Shown: piece after piece, positions 16,411 through 25,825 of the stretch
Layout: every line of letters starts with the position of its first letter
Position numbering within the stretch: position 1 is the stretch's first letter
Assembly: GCF_014645835.1 (NCBI RefSeq)
Contig: NZ_BMMM01000013.1
Coordinates: 266,279 to 330,278 of the forward strand
Reading direction: 5' to 3'
DNA: 64,000 nt
Source of the DNA: Streptomyces albiflavescens
Lineage (GTDB): Bacteria; Actinomycetota; Actinomycetes; Streptomycetales; Streptomycetaceae
The notes under the pieces: model-generated
The model's input: only the letters and a program-made list of their open reading frames with translations
The model's database searches: none
Told to the model about the DNA's origin: nothing
Translations under genes and position numbers: made by a program

Positions 16411-17532
16411 TCAGTGATCGGCGGTGGAGTGCGGGTTGGCGGCCGGGCCCTCGGTGCTCAGAAGGACGACCACTGAGGACGGGCCGAGCCCCAGCGCCGT
16501 ACGGCGTTCGTCGGCACCCACGTTCGTGAGCGCCGCACGCAGACCGGCGAGCGCCGCGGCCCCGCAGGGACCCGAGGACACACCGAGGGCCGCAAGGTGA
16601 GCGGCCGCGCGAGCACTGTCGACGTCGGGGATCGCGACCGCGGCGTCCAGCCCGCTGCGCAGGACGGGCCAGGCGATGCTTGACAGGGTGCCGCAGTTCA
16701 GCCCGGCCATCGTGGTGTCGCCGGTGGTGATGCTGACCGGTTCGCCGAGAGTGAGACTGCCGAGGACGCAGGCCGCGGCCTCCGGTTCCACCGACAACAG
16801 TGTCGGAGCAAACCCGGACGGGCGGCTGCGGTAGTGGGTGACCACGGCTTGGGCCAGAGACCCCACCCCTACCGGTATGGAGACGAGGTCAGGTCCCTCG
16901 ACGACCCCTTCGGCGGCCAGCTGCTCATCGATCTCGGCGCAGAGGGTGGAGTAGCCCTCGACGATCCACCCCGGGATCCGTTCATAGCCCGACCAGGCGG
17001 TGTCCTGGACCAGGACCGCGTCCGGCCCGTCAGCCGCCTCGGCCGCAAGGCGCACCGCCTCGTCGTAGGGCCTTGAGACCTCCGTGACCTTCGCCTGTTC
17101 GGCGGCGATGGCCGCCACGGCCAGCGGATGCACGCCCTGCGGAACGAAAACGTGGGCGTGCTGCCCGAGCCGCCGTGCCATGCGGGCCACGGCCCGGCCG
17201 TGGTTGCCGTCGGTGGCAGTGACCAGCGTGATCGGGTCGGGCTCGGTGCCGTTCCCGGCCCGCTCGGCAAGGGTGCGGTGGACTGCCCAGGACGCACCCA
17301 GTGCCTTGAACGCGGGCAGGCCCAGACGGCACGACTCGTCCTTGACGAAGACCCGTCCAACCCCCAACTCGGCTGCCAGCGAGGGGAGTTCGGTCAGTGG
17401 GGTGGGTGAGTAGTCGGGCAGCGCGGCGTGGAAGCCCCGTACCTCGGCGGGTGGGGGTTCACACCGCCAGGTACGCGCGCTGGGCCGCACAAACCACGGC
17501 AGCGTACGGGAAGGGGAGGCGTTCTCAGTCAC
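16411..17532 (-). CDS. PLP-dependent diaminopropionate ammonia-lyase-like enzyme
   Basis: A 373-aa fold-type II PLP enzyme. The cofactor lysine is Lys76 in LGLPAFKALGA; the phosphate-binding Gly-rich loop is IPVGVGSLAQAV; ATDGNHGRAVA is typical of the tryptophan-synthase-beta superfamily. Overall order matches 2,3-diaminopropionate ammonia-lyases, which give pyruvate and ammonia. GTG at 17532 is used. It is divergent from the LysR gene at 17649 and followed by a LysE exporter, forming a small amino-acid degradation/export unit. Threonine deaminase-like activity is the main alternative. Confidence 0.82.
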   Translation of the reverse strand: MTENASPSRTLPWFVRPSARTWRCEPPPAEVRGFHAALPDYSPTPLTELPSLAAELGVGRVFVKDESCRLGLPAFKALGASWAVHRTLAERAGNGTEPDPITLVTATDGNHGRAVARMARRLGQHAHVFVPQGVHPLAVAAIAAEQAKVTEVSRPYDEAVRLAAEAADGPDAVLVQDTAWSGYERIPGWIVEGYSTLCAEIDEQLAAEGVVEGPDLVSIPVGVGSLAQAVVTHYRSRPSGFAPTLLSVEPEAAACVLGSLTLGEPVSITTGDTTMAGLNCGTLSSIAWPVLRSGLDAAVAIPDVDSARAAAHLAALGVSSGPCGAAALAGLRAALTNVGADERRTALGLGPSSVVVLLSTEGPAANPHSTADH

Positions 17533-17648
17533 ACGCTCAGGGTCCGATGCGCTCCTATGAACGGTCCAGCGAATGTTTCCAACCTATACTCATCGAGAAA
17601 ACCGACTCATAAGGCCCCGCCCCGCGACGCGAGGAGAGCGGTCTGGCG

Positions 17649-18575
17649 ATGTTCGACCTGCACCGACTGCGCCTGCTGCGCGAACTCAAGCACCGCGGCA
17701 CGCTCGCGGCCGTCGCCGCCGCCCTGTCCTACGCCCCCTCTTCCGTGTCCCAGCAGCTCTCCCAGCTGGAAGCCGAAGTCGGCGTCCCGCTGCTGGAACC
17801 GGTCGGGCGGCGGGTACGGCTGACCGAGCAGGCCGAGATCCTCGTCGCCCACACCGAAGCCGTCCTCGAACGCCTGGAGCGCGCGGAGGCGGAGATCGCC
17901 GGCTCCCTGACCGACCTGACCGGCACGCTGCGCATCGCCTCGTTCCAGACCGCCGCCCTGGCCCTGGTCCCGACCGCACTCGGCCTGCTGCGCGACCTGC
18001 ACCCGCACTTGCGCGTCCACGTCACGCACATGGAACCGGAAAAGGCCCTTCCCGCCCTGCAAGCCCGGGACTTCGACCTGGTCCTCGCCGAGGAGTACCC
18101 CGGCAACCCCAACCCGAGGCCCGCCGAACTCGAACAGGAAGTCCTGCTCGACGACCCCCTCCACCTCGCAGTGCCGGAGCCGACCGCCGGATCGGACACC
18201 ACGAGCCCGATGGCAGCGCTGCGCTCACTCGCCGACCAGCCCTGGGTGATGGAACCCGAGGGCACGACCGCCCGGCACTGGGCCATGACCATGTGCCGCA
18301 ACGCCGGCTTCGAACCCGACGTACGGTTCGAGACCACCGACCTCCTGCTCCACCTCCGCCTCGTCGAGCAGAAACACGCCGCCGCCTTTCTTCCCGACCT
18401 CGTCTGGAGCGGCCAACTTCCGACCGTCACACTGCGGCAGCTGCCCCGCGGCCAGCGCACCCGCCGCCTCTTCACCGTTGTACGCCGCGGCCGCAGCCGA
18501 CACCCCGCCGTCCTGGCCTGCCGGGACGCCCTCCACCGGGCGGTCACCCTGAGCTCCCGTCAGACTTCGAATTGA
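17649..18575 (+). CDS. LysR-family regulator of the ammonia-lyase unit
   Basis: A 308-aa LysR protein with N-terminal MFDLHRLRLLRELKHRGTLA and winged-helix recognition element YAPSSVSQQLSQLEAEVG, then an effector-binding domain. Of the IciA/ArgP-like actinobacterial subgroup by appearance. Divergent from the ammonia-lyase gene with 116 bp between them; the AT-rich stretch TCCAACCTATACTCATCGAG there is the likely binding and promoter region. Confidence 0.88.
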   Translation: MFDLHRLRLLRELKHRGTLAAVAAALSYAPSSVSQQLSQLEAEVGVPLLEPVGRRVRLTEQAEILVAHTEAVLERLERAEAEIAGSLTDLTGTLRIASFQTAALALVPTALGLLRDLHPHLRVHVTHMEPEKALPALQARDFDLVLAEEYPGNPNPRPAELEQEVLLDDPLHLAVPEPTAGSDTTSPMAALRSLADQPWVMEPEGTTARHWAMTMCRNAGFEPDVRFETTDLLLHLRLVEQKHAAAFLPDLVWSGQLPTVTLRQLPRGQRTRRLFTVVRRGRSRHPAVLACRDALHRAVTLSSRQTSN

Positions 18576-18805
18576 GGTTCAGCTGCCATGACTCCGCCTC
18601 TGATCAGCCGCAGTTGTCTTCCCGTTCGAATCGCACTCCTTGGGGCGGGGAGGGGGCAGGCGCCGGGCAGGTGTCCCGGCAAGTCCTATCTGGCCTGTTC
18701 GCGCCTGGCTCGTCCCTGTTGGGTGGTGATGTTCTGATCCGTTGTCAGTGCCTGTGGTGAGCATTCGCGGTTGTGCGGGGATGCTGTAACGAGGGGGAGG
18801 CAGCC

Positions 18806-19099
18806 ATGCCTTGGGGCAGGCCATACGCGTGTTCTGACGGGACACCGGTGCAGGGGTATTCGCGCTGGGCTCCGGGCGCACGCCGGGAGATGACGGTCTT
18901 AGCCGTGGCGGCGCCGGCGGCCGTCGGCACAGGGAACGGCAACGTCACCGTAGGTACGGGCAGGGGCGGGAGTCCGCGTCCGCAGCCGACCGTGCCCTAC
19001 CCGATCACGGTCCCGGACACCAGCAGGGTGACGGTGCGGCGCTCGCAGCCCACGGTGTCCTACCCGATCCGTTTCGACGCGCCGGGCGGTGACCAGTGA
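18806..19099 (+). CDS. 97-aa protein with QPTV-YPI repeats, partner of Mrr nuclease
   Basis: Small protein with a strong ribosome site (GGGGGAGG, 5-nt spacer) and ATG 18806. No known domain recognised. The C-terminal half is low-complexity: glycine-rich GTGNGNVTVGTGRGG and two imperfect repeats, PQPTVPYPITVPD and SQPTVSYPIRFD. Its stop overlaps the GTG of the nuclease gene, so the two are translationally coupled. Confidence 0.6.
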   Translation: MPWGRPYACSDGTPVQGYSRWAPGARREMTVLAVAAPAAVGTGNGNVTVGTGRGGSPRPQPTVPYPITVPDTSRVTVRRSQPTVSYPIRFDAPGGDQ

Positions 19100-19779
19100 C
19101 ACGCCGACGCTCCCGTCGGCGCACCAGGCGGCAACAGCTGGCGGACACACAGCTGTTCGTGGCCCTGGTGACGGCGGCCGCGGCCATCACTCTGTTCGTG
19201 ATGGTGGTCAACTGGCTGACTGCTCACTGGTGGGTGCTCATCGGCGCCGTACTGCTCGCCGGAATGACGGTGGTGGGTTGGGCGTACCGGCGTCAGCACC
19301 AGGCGAAGTGGGAGGCGGTCCGCACGCGCACGCTGCGGTACGCGCTGGGGCAGCTGGACACACTGCACCACACCCAGTTCGAGCACGCGGTGGGGGAGTT
19401 GCTGCGGCGCGACGGATGCCGCGATGCGGCCCGGGTCGGCGGCGGCGGTGACCTCGGCGCTGACGTGAAGGCCACGGATCCGTACGGCCGGCGCTGGGTG
19501 ATCCAGTGCAAGCACCGCCGCAACGGCGACCGAGGCTCCGCCGTGGGCACCCCCGACCTGCAGGTGCTCAACGGAACCGCCCGACCGGTCCATGGTGCGG
19601 ACGTCGCGGTGCTGGTCACCAACGGCCGCATCACCGCGCCGGCTGTGGCCTTCGCGAAACAGCAGCGCTTGCACCTGGTGGACCGGCGACTGCTGGGGGC
19701 GTGGGCAGCCGGCTCACAGCCCCTGTGGGAGCTGCTGAGGGCGCTTCCACCTCCACGCAAGCCGTCCGCACTGTCCTGA
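19096..19779 (+). CDS. Membrane-anchored Mrr-type restriction endonuclease
   Basis: A 227-aa protein: arginine-rich start (TRRRSRRRTRRQQ), two membrane helices (about residues 20-65), then an Mrr_cat PD-(D/E)xK domain. The catalytic core is visible as GGGGDLGADVKA followed by WVIQCKHRR (D...QxK), after the helix TQFEHAVGELLRRDGC. Family members cut modified or foreign DNA; the membrane anchor suggests action on incoming DNA. It overlaps the upstream 97-aa gene by 4 nt. No methyltransferase is adjacent, which suits a type IV-like system. Confidence 0.82.
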   Translation: MTRRRSRRRTRRQQLADTQLFVALVTAAAAITLFVMVVNWLTAHWWVLIGAVLLAGMTVVGWAYRRQHQAKWEAVRTRTLRYALGQLDTLHHTQFEHAVGELLRRDGCRDAARVGGGGDLGADVKATDPYGRRWVIQCKHRRNGDRGSAVGTPDLQVLNGTARPVHGADVAVLVTNGRITAPAVAFAKQQRLHLVDRRLLGAWAAGSQPLWELLRALPPPRKPSALS

Positions 19780-20235
19780 CAAGCAGCGCGCCAGATGTGT
19801 CAGGCCGGTCCGCGGGTCTCGATCACTGCGGGGTAGCGGACTGGCCCTCGTCGGATGGTGTGCGTGCCGAGGGAAGTATCGCTCGGCGCTGCAAGCGCTG
19901 CGGGAGCGAAAACGTCGGCAAGGGGCCGGCCGTTCCGCAAGGCGGTCACGTGACAACCTGACCCTGACCACATGGACGGTCCCCGCGAACCGCATCCAGC
20001 ACGTCCTGCAACCGCCCAGGCTTGCAGAAGACACGAGCAATGACATGAGTCATGTCCGGTGCCTCTTCTACGCAGGACCGGAATCACGTTTGACAATCCG
20101 GCACGTCGGTCGCCTTTGGTACCTCCGCGTGTCGCCGATGTTCGGGTGGAGCGGACTATCACCCGTGTGTCCTCCTGGTGCGGCGTCGCGGTGACGGCGG
20201 TAGCGTCGTCCGTGATGCACCCCAGGGAGGCCGCG
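19780..20235. other. Intergenic region
   Basis: About 456 bp between the nuclease and VOC genes. Frames here lack ribosome sites and coding bias. It should contain the VOC gene promoter; no convincing repeat or hairpin was seen. Confidence 0.4.
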
Positions 20236-20862
20236 ATGACTACGACCGGGAACCTCGGCAGCGGAGCGAGTGGGACGGCGGGTGTCGACACGAAGCTCGA
20301 GGTGATCACCATCCCCGTCTCGGACGTCGACCGGGCGAAGGAGTTCTACGGGAGGCTCGGGTGGAGGCTGGACGAAACGCCGCCCGGCGTGGTCCAGTTC
20401 ACGCCGCATGGCTCGGGGTGCTCGGTCCAATTCGGCCCGGACCGCACATCGGCCGCGCCGGGGTCGTCCCAGCGCCAGTTCCTGATCGTCTCCGACCTCG
20501 AGGCCGCTCGGGACCAGCTGGTTGCCGCCGGCATCGAAGTGAGCGAGGTCTTCCACCCCGGCAAGGACGGCCAGGTCAACGGTCCGGATCCGGAGCATCG
20601 CAGTTACTTCTCGTACGCCTCGTTCAGCGATCCGGACGGCAACAGTTGGCTGCTCCAGGAAGTCACCACGCGCCTGCCCGGTCGCATCGACCCCGGTCCA
20701 ACGACGTTCGCGTCGGCGAGTGATCTGGCGAGCGCGCTTCGGCGTGCGTCGGCCGCCCACGGCGAGCACGAGAAGCGTATCGGCGAGGAAGACGCGAACT
20801 GGCCCGACTGGTACGCCGAGTACATGGTGCGCGAGCAGGCCGGCACGGAACTGCCCTTGTAA
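20236..20862 (+). CDS. VOC-family (glyoxalase-like) protein
   Basis: A 208-aa vicinal-oxygen-chelate protein. The domain runs from KLEVITIPVSDVDRAKEFYG to SFSDPDGNSWLLQEV (about residues 22-140), followed by a 65-residue charged tail (PDWYAEYMVREQAG) found in a common Streptomyces subgroup. ATG 20236 is fixed by AGGGAGG with a 5-nt spacer. Substrate unknown. Confidence 0.87.
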   Translation: MTTTGNLGSGASGTAGVDTKLEVITIPVSDVDRAKEFYGRLGWRLDETPPGVVQFTPHGSGCSVQFGPDRTSAAPGSSQRQFLIVSDLEAARDQLVAAGIEVSEVFHPGKDGQVNGPDPEHRSYFSYASFSDPDGNSWLLQEVTTRLPGRIDPGPTTFASASDLASALRRASAAHGEHEKRIGEEDANWPDWYAEYMVREQAGTELPL

Positions 20863-21284
20863 GCGACGATGTGATCGTTCTCGTCGGCCCCGGCGGGGCG
20901 CCGGGGCAAGTTCTGCGCTGCGCCGCGGGCTGAGCGGCGCCCTCGGCGAGTGGGAGCTCATCGGCGTCGACGAGTCCTTCTGGGCCTGTATTCCGTCGAG
21001 GTGCTCGCTTCGTCCGGGCGGCGGGCAGTGCGGCGCAAGGCGGGCACGAACGCGCGGCTCGACGTGCCTCAGGACGCGCCGGCCGGGCCGGACCTCACGG
21101 TGTCGGGCTGGTGAGCGCAGGCCGGCGGATCGGGGCATCGGTCTGTTGGCCGACCGGGGCATCGACCTGTTGCGAGGCGCGGGCCGGCCGGCCGGCATCG
21201 GCGGGGCACCAGTTGCTTCTGCCGGGGCTGAGTGTGCCGACCCGGCAGCGGGGACGGTCGCCCTTCAGATCCTGAGGAGAAACC
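20863..21284. other. Intergenic region with a possible decayed coding stretch
   Basis: From about 20979 to 21113 the plus strand reads with strong third-position GC (YSVEVLASSGRRAVRRKAG..., ending SGW-stop) but has no start signal. It may be the tail of a lost gene. The rest holds the isochorismatase promoter region. Confidence 0.3.
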
Positions 21285-21923
21285 GTGGCAGAGACCTACA
21301 ACCCCCGCCGCACGGCGGTTCTGCTGGTCGATCCCTACAACGACTTCATCTCCGAGGGTGGCAAGGCCTGGCCGCGACTGGAGCCCGTGGCGAAGGAGGT
21401 CGGCCTGCTGGACAACCTGCGTTCCGTGGTGACCTCCGCCCGGCAGGGCGGGGTACGGGTGATGTTCGTTCCGCACCGTCGATGGGAGCCGGGGGACTAC
21501 GAGACCTGGGCCTACCCGAACCCGACCCAGCAGAGCATCCGGACGCGGCACAGCTTCGCCCGCGGTACCTGGGGCGGGGAATTCCACCCCGACTTCCAGC
21601 CGCAGGCCGAGGATATCGTCATCCACGAGCACTGGGCGCAGAGCGGGTTCACCAACACCGACCTGGACCTCCAGCTCAAGCAGCACGGTATCTCCCACGT
21701 AGTGGCGGTTGGCGTGCTGGCGAACACCTGCGTCGAGTCCACCAGCCGTATCGCCATGGAGCTCGGCTACCACGTGACGCTGGTCCGCGACGCCACCGCG
21801 GCCTATCTCCCCGAGATGATGCATGCCGCACATGAGCTGAACGGCCCCACCTTCGCCCACTCCATCGTCACCACGGCAGAGGTCGTCGCCGCGTTCGAAG
21901 AAGCGAGGTCCGGGGCCGCATAG
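21285..21923 (+). CDS. Isochorismatase-family cysteine hydrolase
   Basis: A 212-aa protein with the cysteine-hydrolase core: catalytic Asp in VLLVDPYNDF (residue 17), Lys/Arg region, and nucleophile in VGVLANTCVESTSRIAMELG. GTG start at 21285 follows GAGGAGAAACC. Relatives hydrolyse amides or isochorismate; the substrate here is unknown. It stands alone. Confidence 0.88.
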   Translation: MAETYNPRRTAVLLVDPYNDFISEGGKAWPRLEPVAKEVGLLDNLRSVVTSARQGGVRVMFVPHRRWEPGDYETWAYPNPTQQSIRTRHSFARGTWGGEFHPDFQPQAEDIVIHEHWAQSGFTNTDLDLQLKQHGISHVVAVGVLANTCVESTSRIAMELGYHVTLVRDATAAYLPEMMHAAHELNGPTFAHSIVTTAEVVAAFEEARSGAA

Positions 21924-22126
21924 CGGGGCGACGCAGCATTGCCCACTGGGCGTCGGGTGCACCTGCACAGTCACGGGGCCGGGGTTGGCCCGGGTCGACC
22001 GAGACGGTCTGCGGCGTCCCTGACCTCACTGCCCAGCAGGCCGACGCGGCCGAGCTCGCGGCGTGGTCCCGCGGGTACGACTCTCCCTGGGGCCCTGTGT
22101 CGCCCCCTCCGGGAATACATGCGCAG

Positions 22127-25100
22127 TCATGTTGTCAACGCGCCGCCACCGAACTCGTACTCCTGCTGCGCAGCGGCGTCGGCCGGTCGATCACCGACAG
22201 CGCCTGGACCGGCTATCAACACCAATTCGGCGGCAACGCCACCCGCGCCGAACGCAGCGCTGCCGACGTCGACTTCACCACCGACCTCATGCACTCGCCG
22301 CCGGCGGAAGCCAGTGAGAGCGCGCATACATAGGCGGGACGGCGACCCGACATGACCCACTCCTCCCGCGCGATCCACGGCCAACTGCGCAAGCGTTGCA
22401 TCCGGGCGGTGATCCCCCCTCGGGGCAGACCAGCACCCTTGTTGCCGCGACGCAGCCGGTAGCCGTACAGATCGACACTTCGACGTGTTTGCGCTTGGGC
22501 CTGCGGCCTCGCCGCCCGTCATCAGAAGTGCGGGGCAGTAGGCGATCAGGCGGAGCCTGTCAACATGGCAGGTCGTTCGGTCATTCACTGGGCCGTCCCA
22601 GGAGGTGCCGGGGCGGCGCGCCCTGTCATTCTTGTTGGTTGACACGCATGCCGAATGCTCGCGACGGGCAGCCGTTGCCCGGTCGCTCATCGAGGGCAGG
22701 CGGCGTGCTGAAGGCCCGTGTATGCGAGGTGGGGCAAGGTCTTGTTCAGACCAGACGACCTTGCCGCCCGATACCGAGCGGGAGCCCCATCTGCGCGACA
22801 GTTGGGAGACGAGGAAGAGGCCGCGGCCGTTCTCATCGGTGGTGCGTGCGCGACGCACACACGGGGAGCACTCGTTGGTGTCGAACACCTCGCAGCTCAG
22901 GACTTGGTGCTGGATCAGTCGCAGACCGATCGAGCCGGTGCCGTGGCGGACGGCGTTGGTGACCAGTTCACTGACGATCAGCTTCGTGGAGTCCTCGAGA
23001 TCTTCCAGGCCCCATTCGGCCAGCTGGCCGGCTGCCATGTGGCGGGCGCCGCGGACAGCGGTCTGTTCACACGGCAGCGTCCAGGTGGCGACCTGGGTTG
23101 GGCTGAGTGAGCGGGTCCGAACGAGGAGCAGGGTGACGTCGTCGGACGGTGCCTGGCCCGGGACGCTCTCCATGGCCCGGGTGCAGAGGTCTTCCAGGGA
23201 GCGACCCGGTTGTGTCAGAGCGGTGCCCAGGCGGTGCATTCCCGCGTTGATGTCCTGGTCGCGGGTCTCGATCAGGCCGTCGGTGTACAGGGCGAGGAGA
23301 CTTCCCTCGGGCAGTTCCAACTCCACGGCCTCGAAAGGGACCCCCAGCCCGATGCCGAGTGGGGTTCCGGCGGGAAGGTCGGGGAAGGTGACCCGGCCCT
23401 GCGGGTCGACGATCGCAGGCGGGGGGTGCCCGGCCCGTGCCATGGTGCACTTCCGGGTGACCGGGTCATAGACGGCGTACAGACAGGTGGCGCCCACCAC
23501 CGCGGGCGTCTGGCCCGGGGTGTCGGCGGTTTCCTCGGCCAGTCGCTGGATCGCGTCATCGAGGCGGGCCAGCAGTTCGTCGGGGGGCAGCTCCATGTCG
23601 GCGAGCACGTGTACGGCGGTGCGGAGTCGACCCATGGCCGCGGTGGCGTTGATGCCGTGGCCAACCACATCGCCGATGACGAGGGCCACCCGGGCGCCGG
23701 ACAGCGGGATCACATCGAACCAGTCGCCCCCGACGCCGATGTCCATGTCGGCGGGCAGATAGCGCGAGGCCGCCTCGACCGCCGTGCCGCCCCTCAAACG
23801 GTGAGGGAGCAGGTTGCATTGGAGCGCGAGGGCCGCGGCGTGTTCGCGGGCGTACAGGCGAGCGTTGTCCAACGACAGCGCGGCGCGACTGACGAGTTCT
23901 TCGGCGAGGAGCAGATCGTCCTCCTGGAACGGCACCGGATCCTCGGTGCGGATGAAGAACGCCACCCCCAGCAGGACTCGCCTCGCGCGAATGGGTACGA
24001 CCATCAGGGAGTGCATGCCGTTCTCATGGATCTTCTGCGCCCGTGCCGGGTCCTGGTCGATCCATGTGCCCGGAGCGGCGTCCAGGATCGGCTCCAGGTG
24101 GGACCTCCCGGTGCGCAGAACGTCGGTGAAGGGTGAGGCGGGCGGCACGGTGACCGACTCACCGCGACCCCACGGGGATTCTGGGACCCCTTCGCGGATT
24201 GAGGCCAGACCGGCTCGCCGGAAGATGGGGAGGCGCTCGCCCATCGGGCCGATGTGGACCGGGGGCCCTTCGCCGAACGGGACCGAATGCTCCAGGTCGA
24301 CGACGGCGTAGTCGGCGAACAGAGGCACGGCGAGGTCGGCCAGTTCCTGGCTGGTCTGCATCACGTCCAGGGTGCTGCCAAGGCGCGTACTGGCCTCGCT
24401 GAGGATCGCGAGGCGCTCGTGCGCCCGTCGGCTCTCAGTGACATCAAGGGTGATGGCGCACACCGCCAGCGCTTGGCCTTCGGCGTCCTGGAGGCAGTAG
24501 AACGAAGCCGCGAAGATGTGCTCTTGGCGCGGACTCGTCGGCAGCCACCTCCGGAACTCGTGGACCCTGGTGGTGCCGCTGTGGAGTGCCTGCCGCATCA
24601 GTGCCTCGAGTGCTTCGACCTTGACGCCGGGCAGCGCATCGGTGGATCGACGTCCGAGTCGTCGGTCACGGGATACGCCGTCTTGGCTCTCCATCGTGTC
24701 GTTCACCCAGGTGCAACGCAGCTGCAGGTCACGAACGACGATGCCGATCGGTGCGCGGGTAAGAAGCGACTCCCGCACCGATCCGTTCAACGCTTCCTGG
24801 GAGAGCTTGCCGATGTCAGTCACGCACACGAGCCACCGGACTGTTCCGTCCTCCCCCCACAACATCGAGATCCGCAGGCTGACGGTGAGTATGCGGCCGT
24901 CTCGGTGGCGCACTGCCGTAGTGCCCGACCAGCCATTCTGGGCGCGGCACTGCTCGACGAACGCCGATTTCGTCGGCGCCTCCTCGGAGGATGGCAGTAC
25001 GAGTGCGGCGGACTGGCCCACCACGTCCCCGGCGGCGTATCCGACGAGCCGCTCTGCGGCCTGCGTCCATCCGAGCACCGTCCCCTGCTCGTCGAGCATC

Positions 25101-25171
25101 GCGATCGCCGAGTCGGATATGTCGCGCGTGTTCAGCTGCTTACCGAGTGTCGCCTTGTCAGTGCTGGTCAT
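22127..25171 (-). CDS. PAS-GAF-SpoIIE serine phosphatase with HATPase domain, stop-codon loss
   Basis: A signalling phosphatase of 1014 codons. Order: PAS (about 20-125), a second PAS-like domain (130-250), GAF (265-430), PP2C/SpoIIE phosphatase (460-665; GVGGDWFDVIPL and VGHGINATAAMGRLR carry the metal-binding aspartates) and an anti-sigma-type HATPase domain (690-810; LIVSELVTNAVRHG, ENGRGLFLV). Proteins of this class normally end just after the GGKVVW strand. Here some 200 further residues without recognisable fold follow, so the native stop appears lost (about 22730). It likely acts in a partner-switching pathway controlling a sigma factor. ATG 25171 overlaps the stop of the upstream cupin frame. 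Confidence 0.85.
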   Translation of the reverse strand: MTSTDKATLGKQLNTRDISDSAIAMLDEQGTVLGWTQAAERLVGYAAGDVVGQSAALVLPSSEEAPTKSAFVEQCRAQNGWSGTTAVRHRDGRILTVSLRISMLWGEDGTVRWLVCVTDIGKLSQEALNGSVRESLLTRAPIGIVVRDLQLRCTWVNDTMESQDGVSRDRRLGRRSTDALPGVKVEALEALMRQALHSGTTRVHEFRRWLPTSPRQEHIFAASFYCLQDAEGQALAVCAITLDVTESRRAHERLAILSEASTRLGSTLDVMQTSQELADLAVPLFADYAVVDLEHSVPFGEGPPVHIGPMGERLPIFRRAGLASIREGVPESPWGRGESVTVPPASPFTDVLRTGRSHLEPILDAAPGTWIDQDPARAQKIHENGMHSLMVVPIRARRVLLGVAFFIRTEDPVPFQEDDLLLAEELVSRAALSLDNARLYAREHAAALALQCNLLPHRLRGGTAVEAASRYLPADMDIGVGGDWFDVIPLSGARVALVIGDVVGHGINATAAMGRLRTAVHVLADMELPPDELLARLDDAIQRLAEETADTPGQTPAVVGATCLYAVYDPVTRKCTMARAGHPPPAIVDPQGRVTFPDLPAGTPLGIGLGVPFEAVELELPEGSLLALYTDGLIETRDQDINAGMHRLGTALTQPGRSLEDLCTRAMESVPGQAPSDDVTLLLVRTRSLSPTQVATWTLPCEQTAVRGARHMAAGQLAEWGLEDLEDSTKLIVSELVTNAVRHGTGSIGLRLIQHQVLSCEVFDTNECSPCVRRARTTDENGRGLFLVSQLSRRWGSRSVSGGKVVWSEQDLAPPRIHGPSARRLPSMSDRATAARREHSACVSTNKNDRARRPGTSWDGPVNDRTTCHVDRLRLIAYCPALLMTGGEAAGPSANTSKCRSVRLPAASRQQGCWSAPRGDHRPDATLAQLAVDRAGGVGHVGSPSRLCMRALTGFRRRRVHEVGGEVDVGSAAFGAGGVAAELVLIAGPGAVGDRPADAAAQQEYEFGGGALTT
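22153..22333 (+). pseudogene. Possible C-terminal gene remnant
   Basis: Plus-strand stretch reading TELVLLLRSGVGRSITDSAW, later YQHQFGGNATRAERSAADVD, with near-uniform G/C third positions, ending TAG. No start or ribosome site is seen. It is antiparallel to the read-through tail of the SpoIIE gene. Family not recognised. Confidence 0.25.
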
Positions 25172-25818
25172 CGAGCTTTTGTCCTCAGGTATGTGGGGGA
25201 GGGGCGGTATAGGGCGCGGGAAGTCGATCCGCGGACGGCTACGGTGACCAGGACCACGGCGGGGTGGACAGCTGGAGCAACCCGTGTCTCATCTCCGTTC
25301 TCGAATCCAGACGCAGATGTAGACATCGGTCTGACTTGATTTGCGCCGTTTGGGTGATTGACCGGACGATGCTCCGATTTGTGACAGCCGCAGCTGTGCT
25401 CAGCTTGTTGGTCGGCCTCAATGCGAGCCCGCCGGTCCTTGCGCTGGGCCAGCTCCTCGTCGTCGACCAGGGTCAGCATGGGCTGACCCGGCGTGCACAT
25501 CATCGTCACGAGGAAACGGCTCCAGGACTCCGTTCGGTTGTTCCCGTCCTGGTAGTGGATGACGTCGCCGCCCGGCTCCCAGAACGCCTCGCCGGCCTTG
25601 ATCACGCGCTCCGGCTCACCTTCGAGCTCGAAGAGCATCTCCCCCTCCAGCATGAACGCCTGGACCGGACAGCGCGGATCGGTCCCCTCCGGCGGATGTG
25701 CCGGCTCTTGCGGCGGGGAGGAGGTGAGCACCTTTCCCGTTCGGCACGTACGACCGACGGGGCGGAGCCCCTGGTGGTCCCTGGGACTCCAACCGCGGAG
25801 CTTGTCGAGGGCGACCAC
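25168..25818 (-). CDS. Cupin-domain protein, probably degenerate
   Basis: A 216-codon frame with a recognisable cupin C-terminal half: FMLEGEMLFELEGEPERVIK, GEAFWEPGGDVIHYQDGNN and MMCTPGQPMLTLVDDEE. The preceding strand, where cupins carry the metal-binding HxH motif, reads PPEGTDPRCPV without histidines, and the N-terminus does not look like the family, so a frameshift or deletion is likely. The last 70 residues also look like read-through. It follows a nitroreductase gene by 7 nt and its stop overlaps the phosphatase start. Confidence 0.5.
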   Translation of the reverse strand: MVALDKLRGWSPRDHQGLRPVGRTCRTGKVLTSSPPQEPAHPPEGTDPRCPVQAFMLEGEMLFELEGEPERVIKAGEAFWEPGGDVIHYQDGNNRTESWSRFLVTMMCTPGQPMLTLVDDEELAQRKDRRARIEADQQAEHSCGCHKSEHRPVNHPNGANQVRPMSTSASGFENGDETRVAPAVHPAVVLVTVAVRGSTSRALYRPSPTYLRTKAR

Positions 25819-25825
25819 TGACCAG

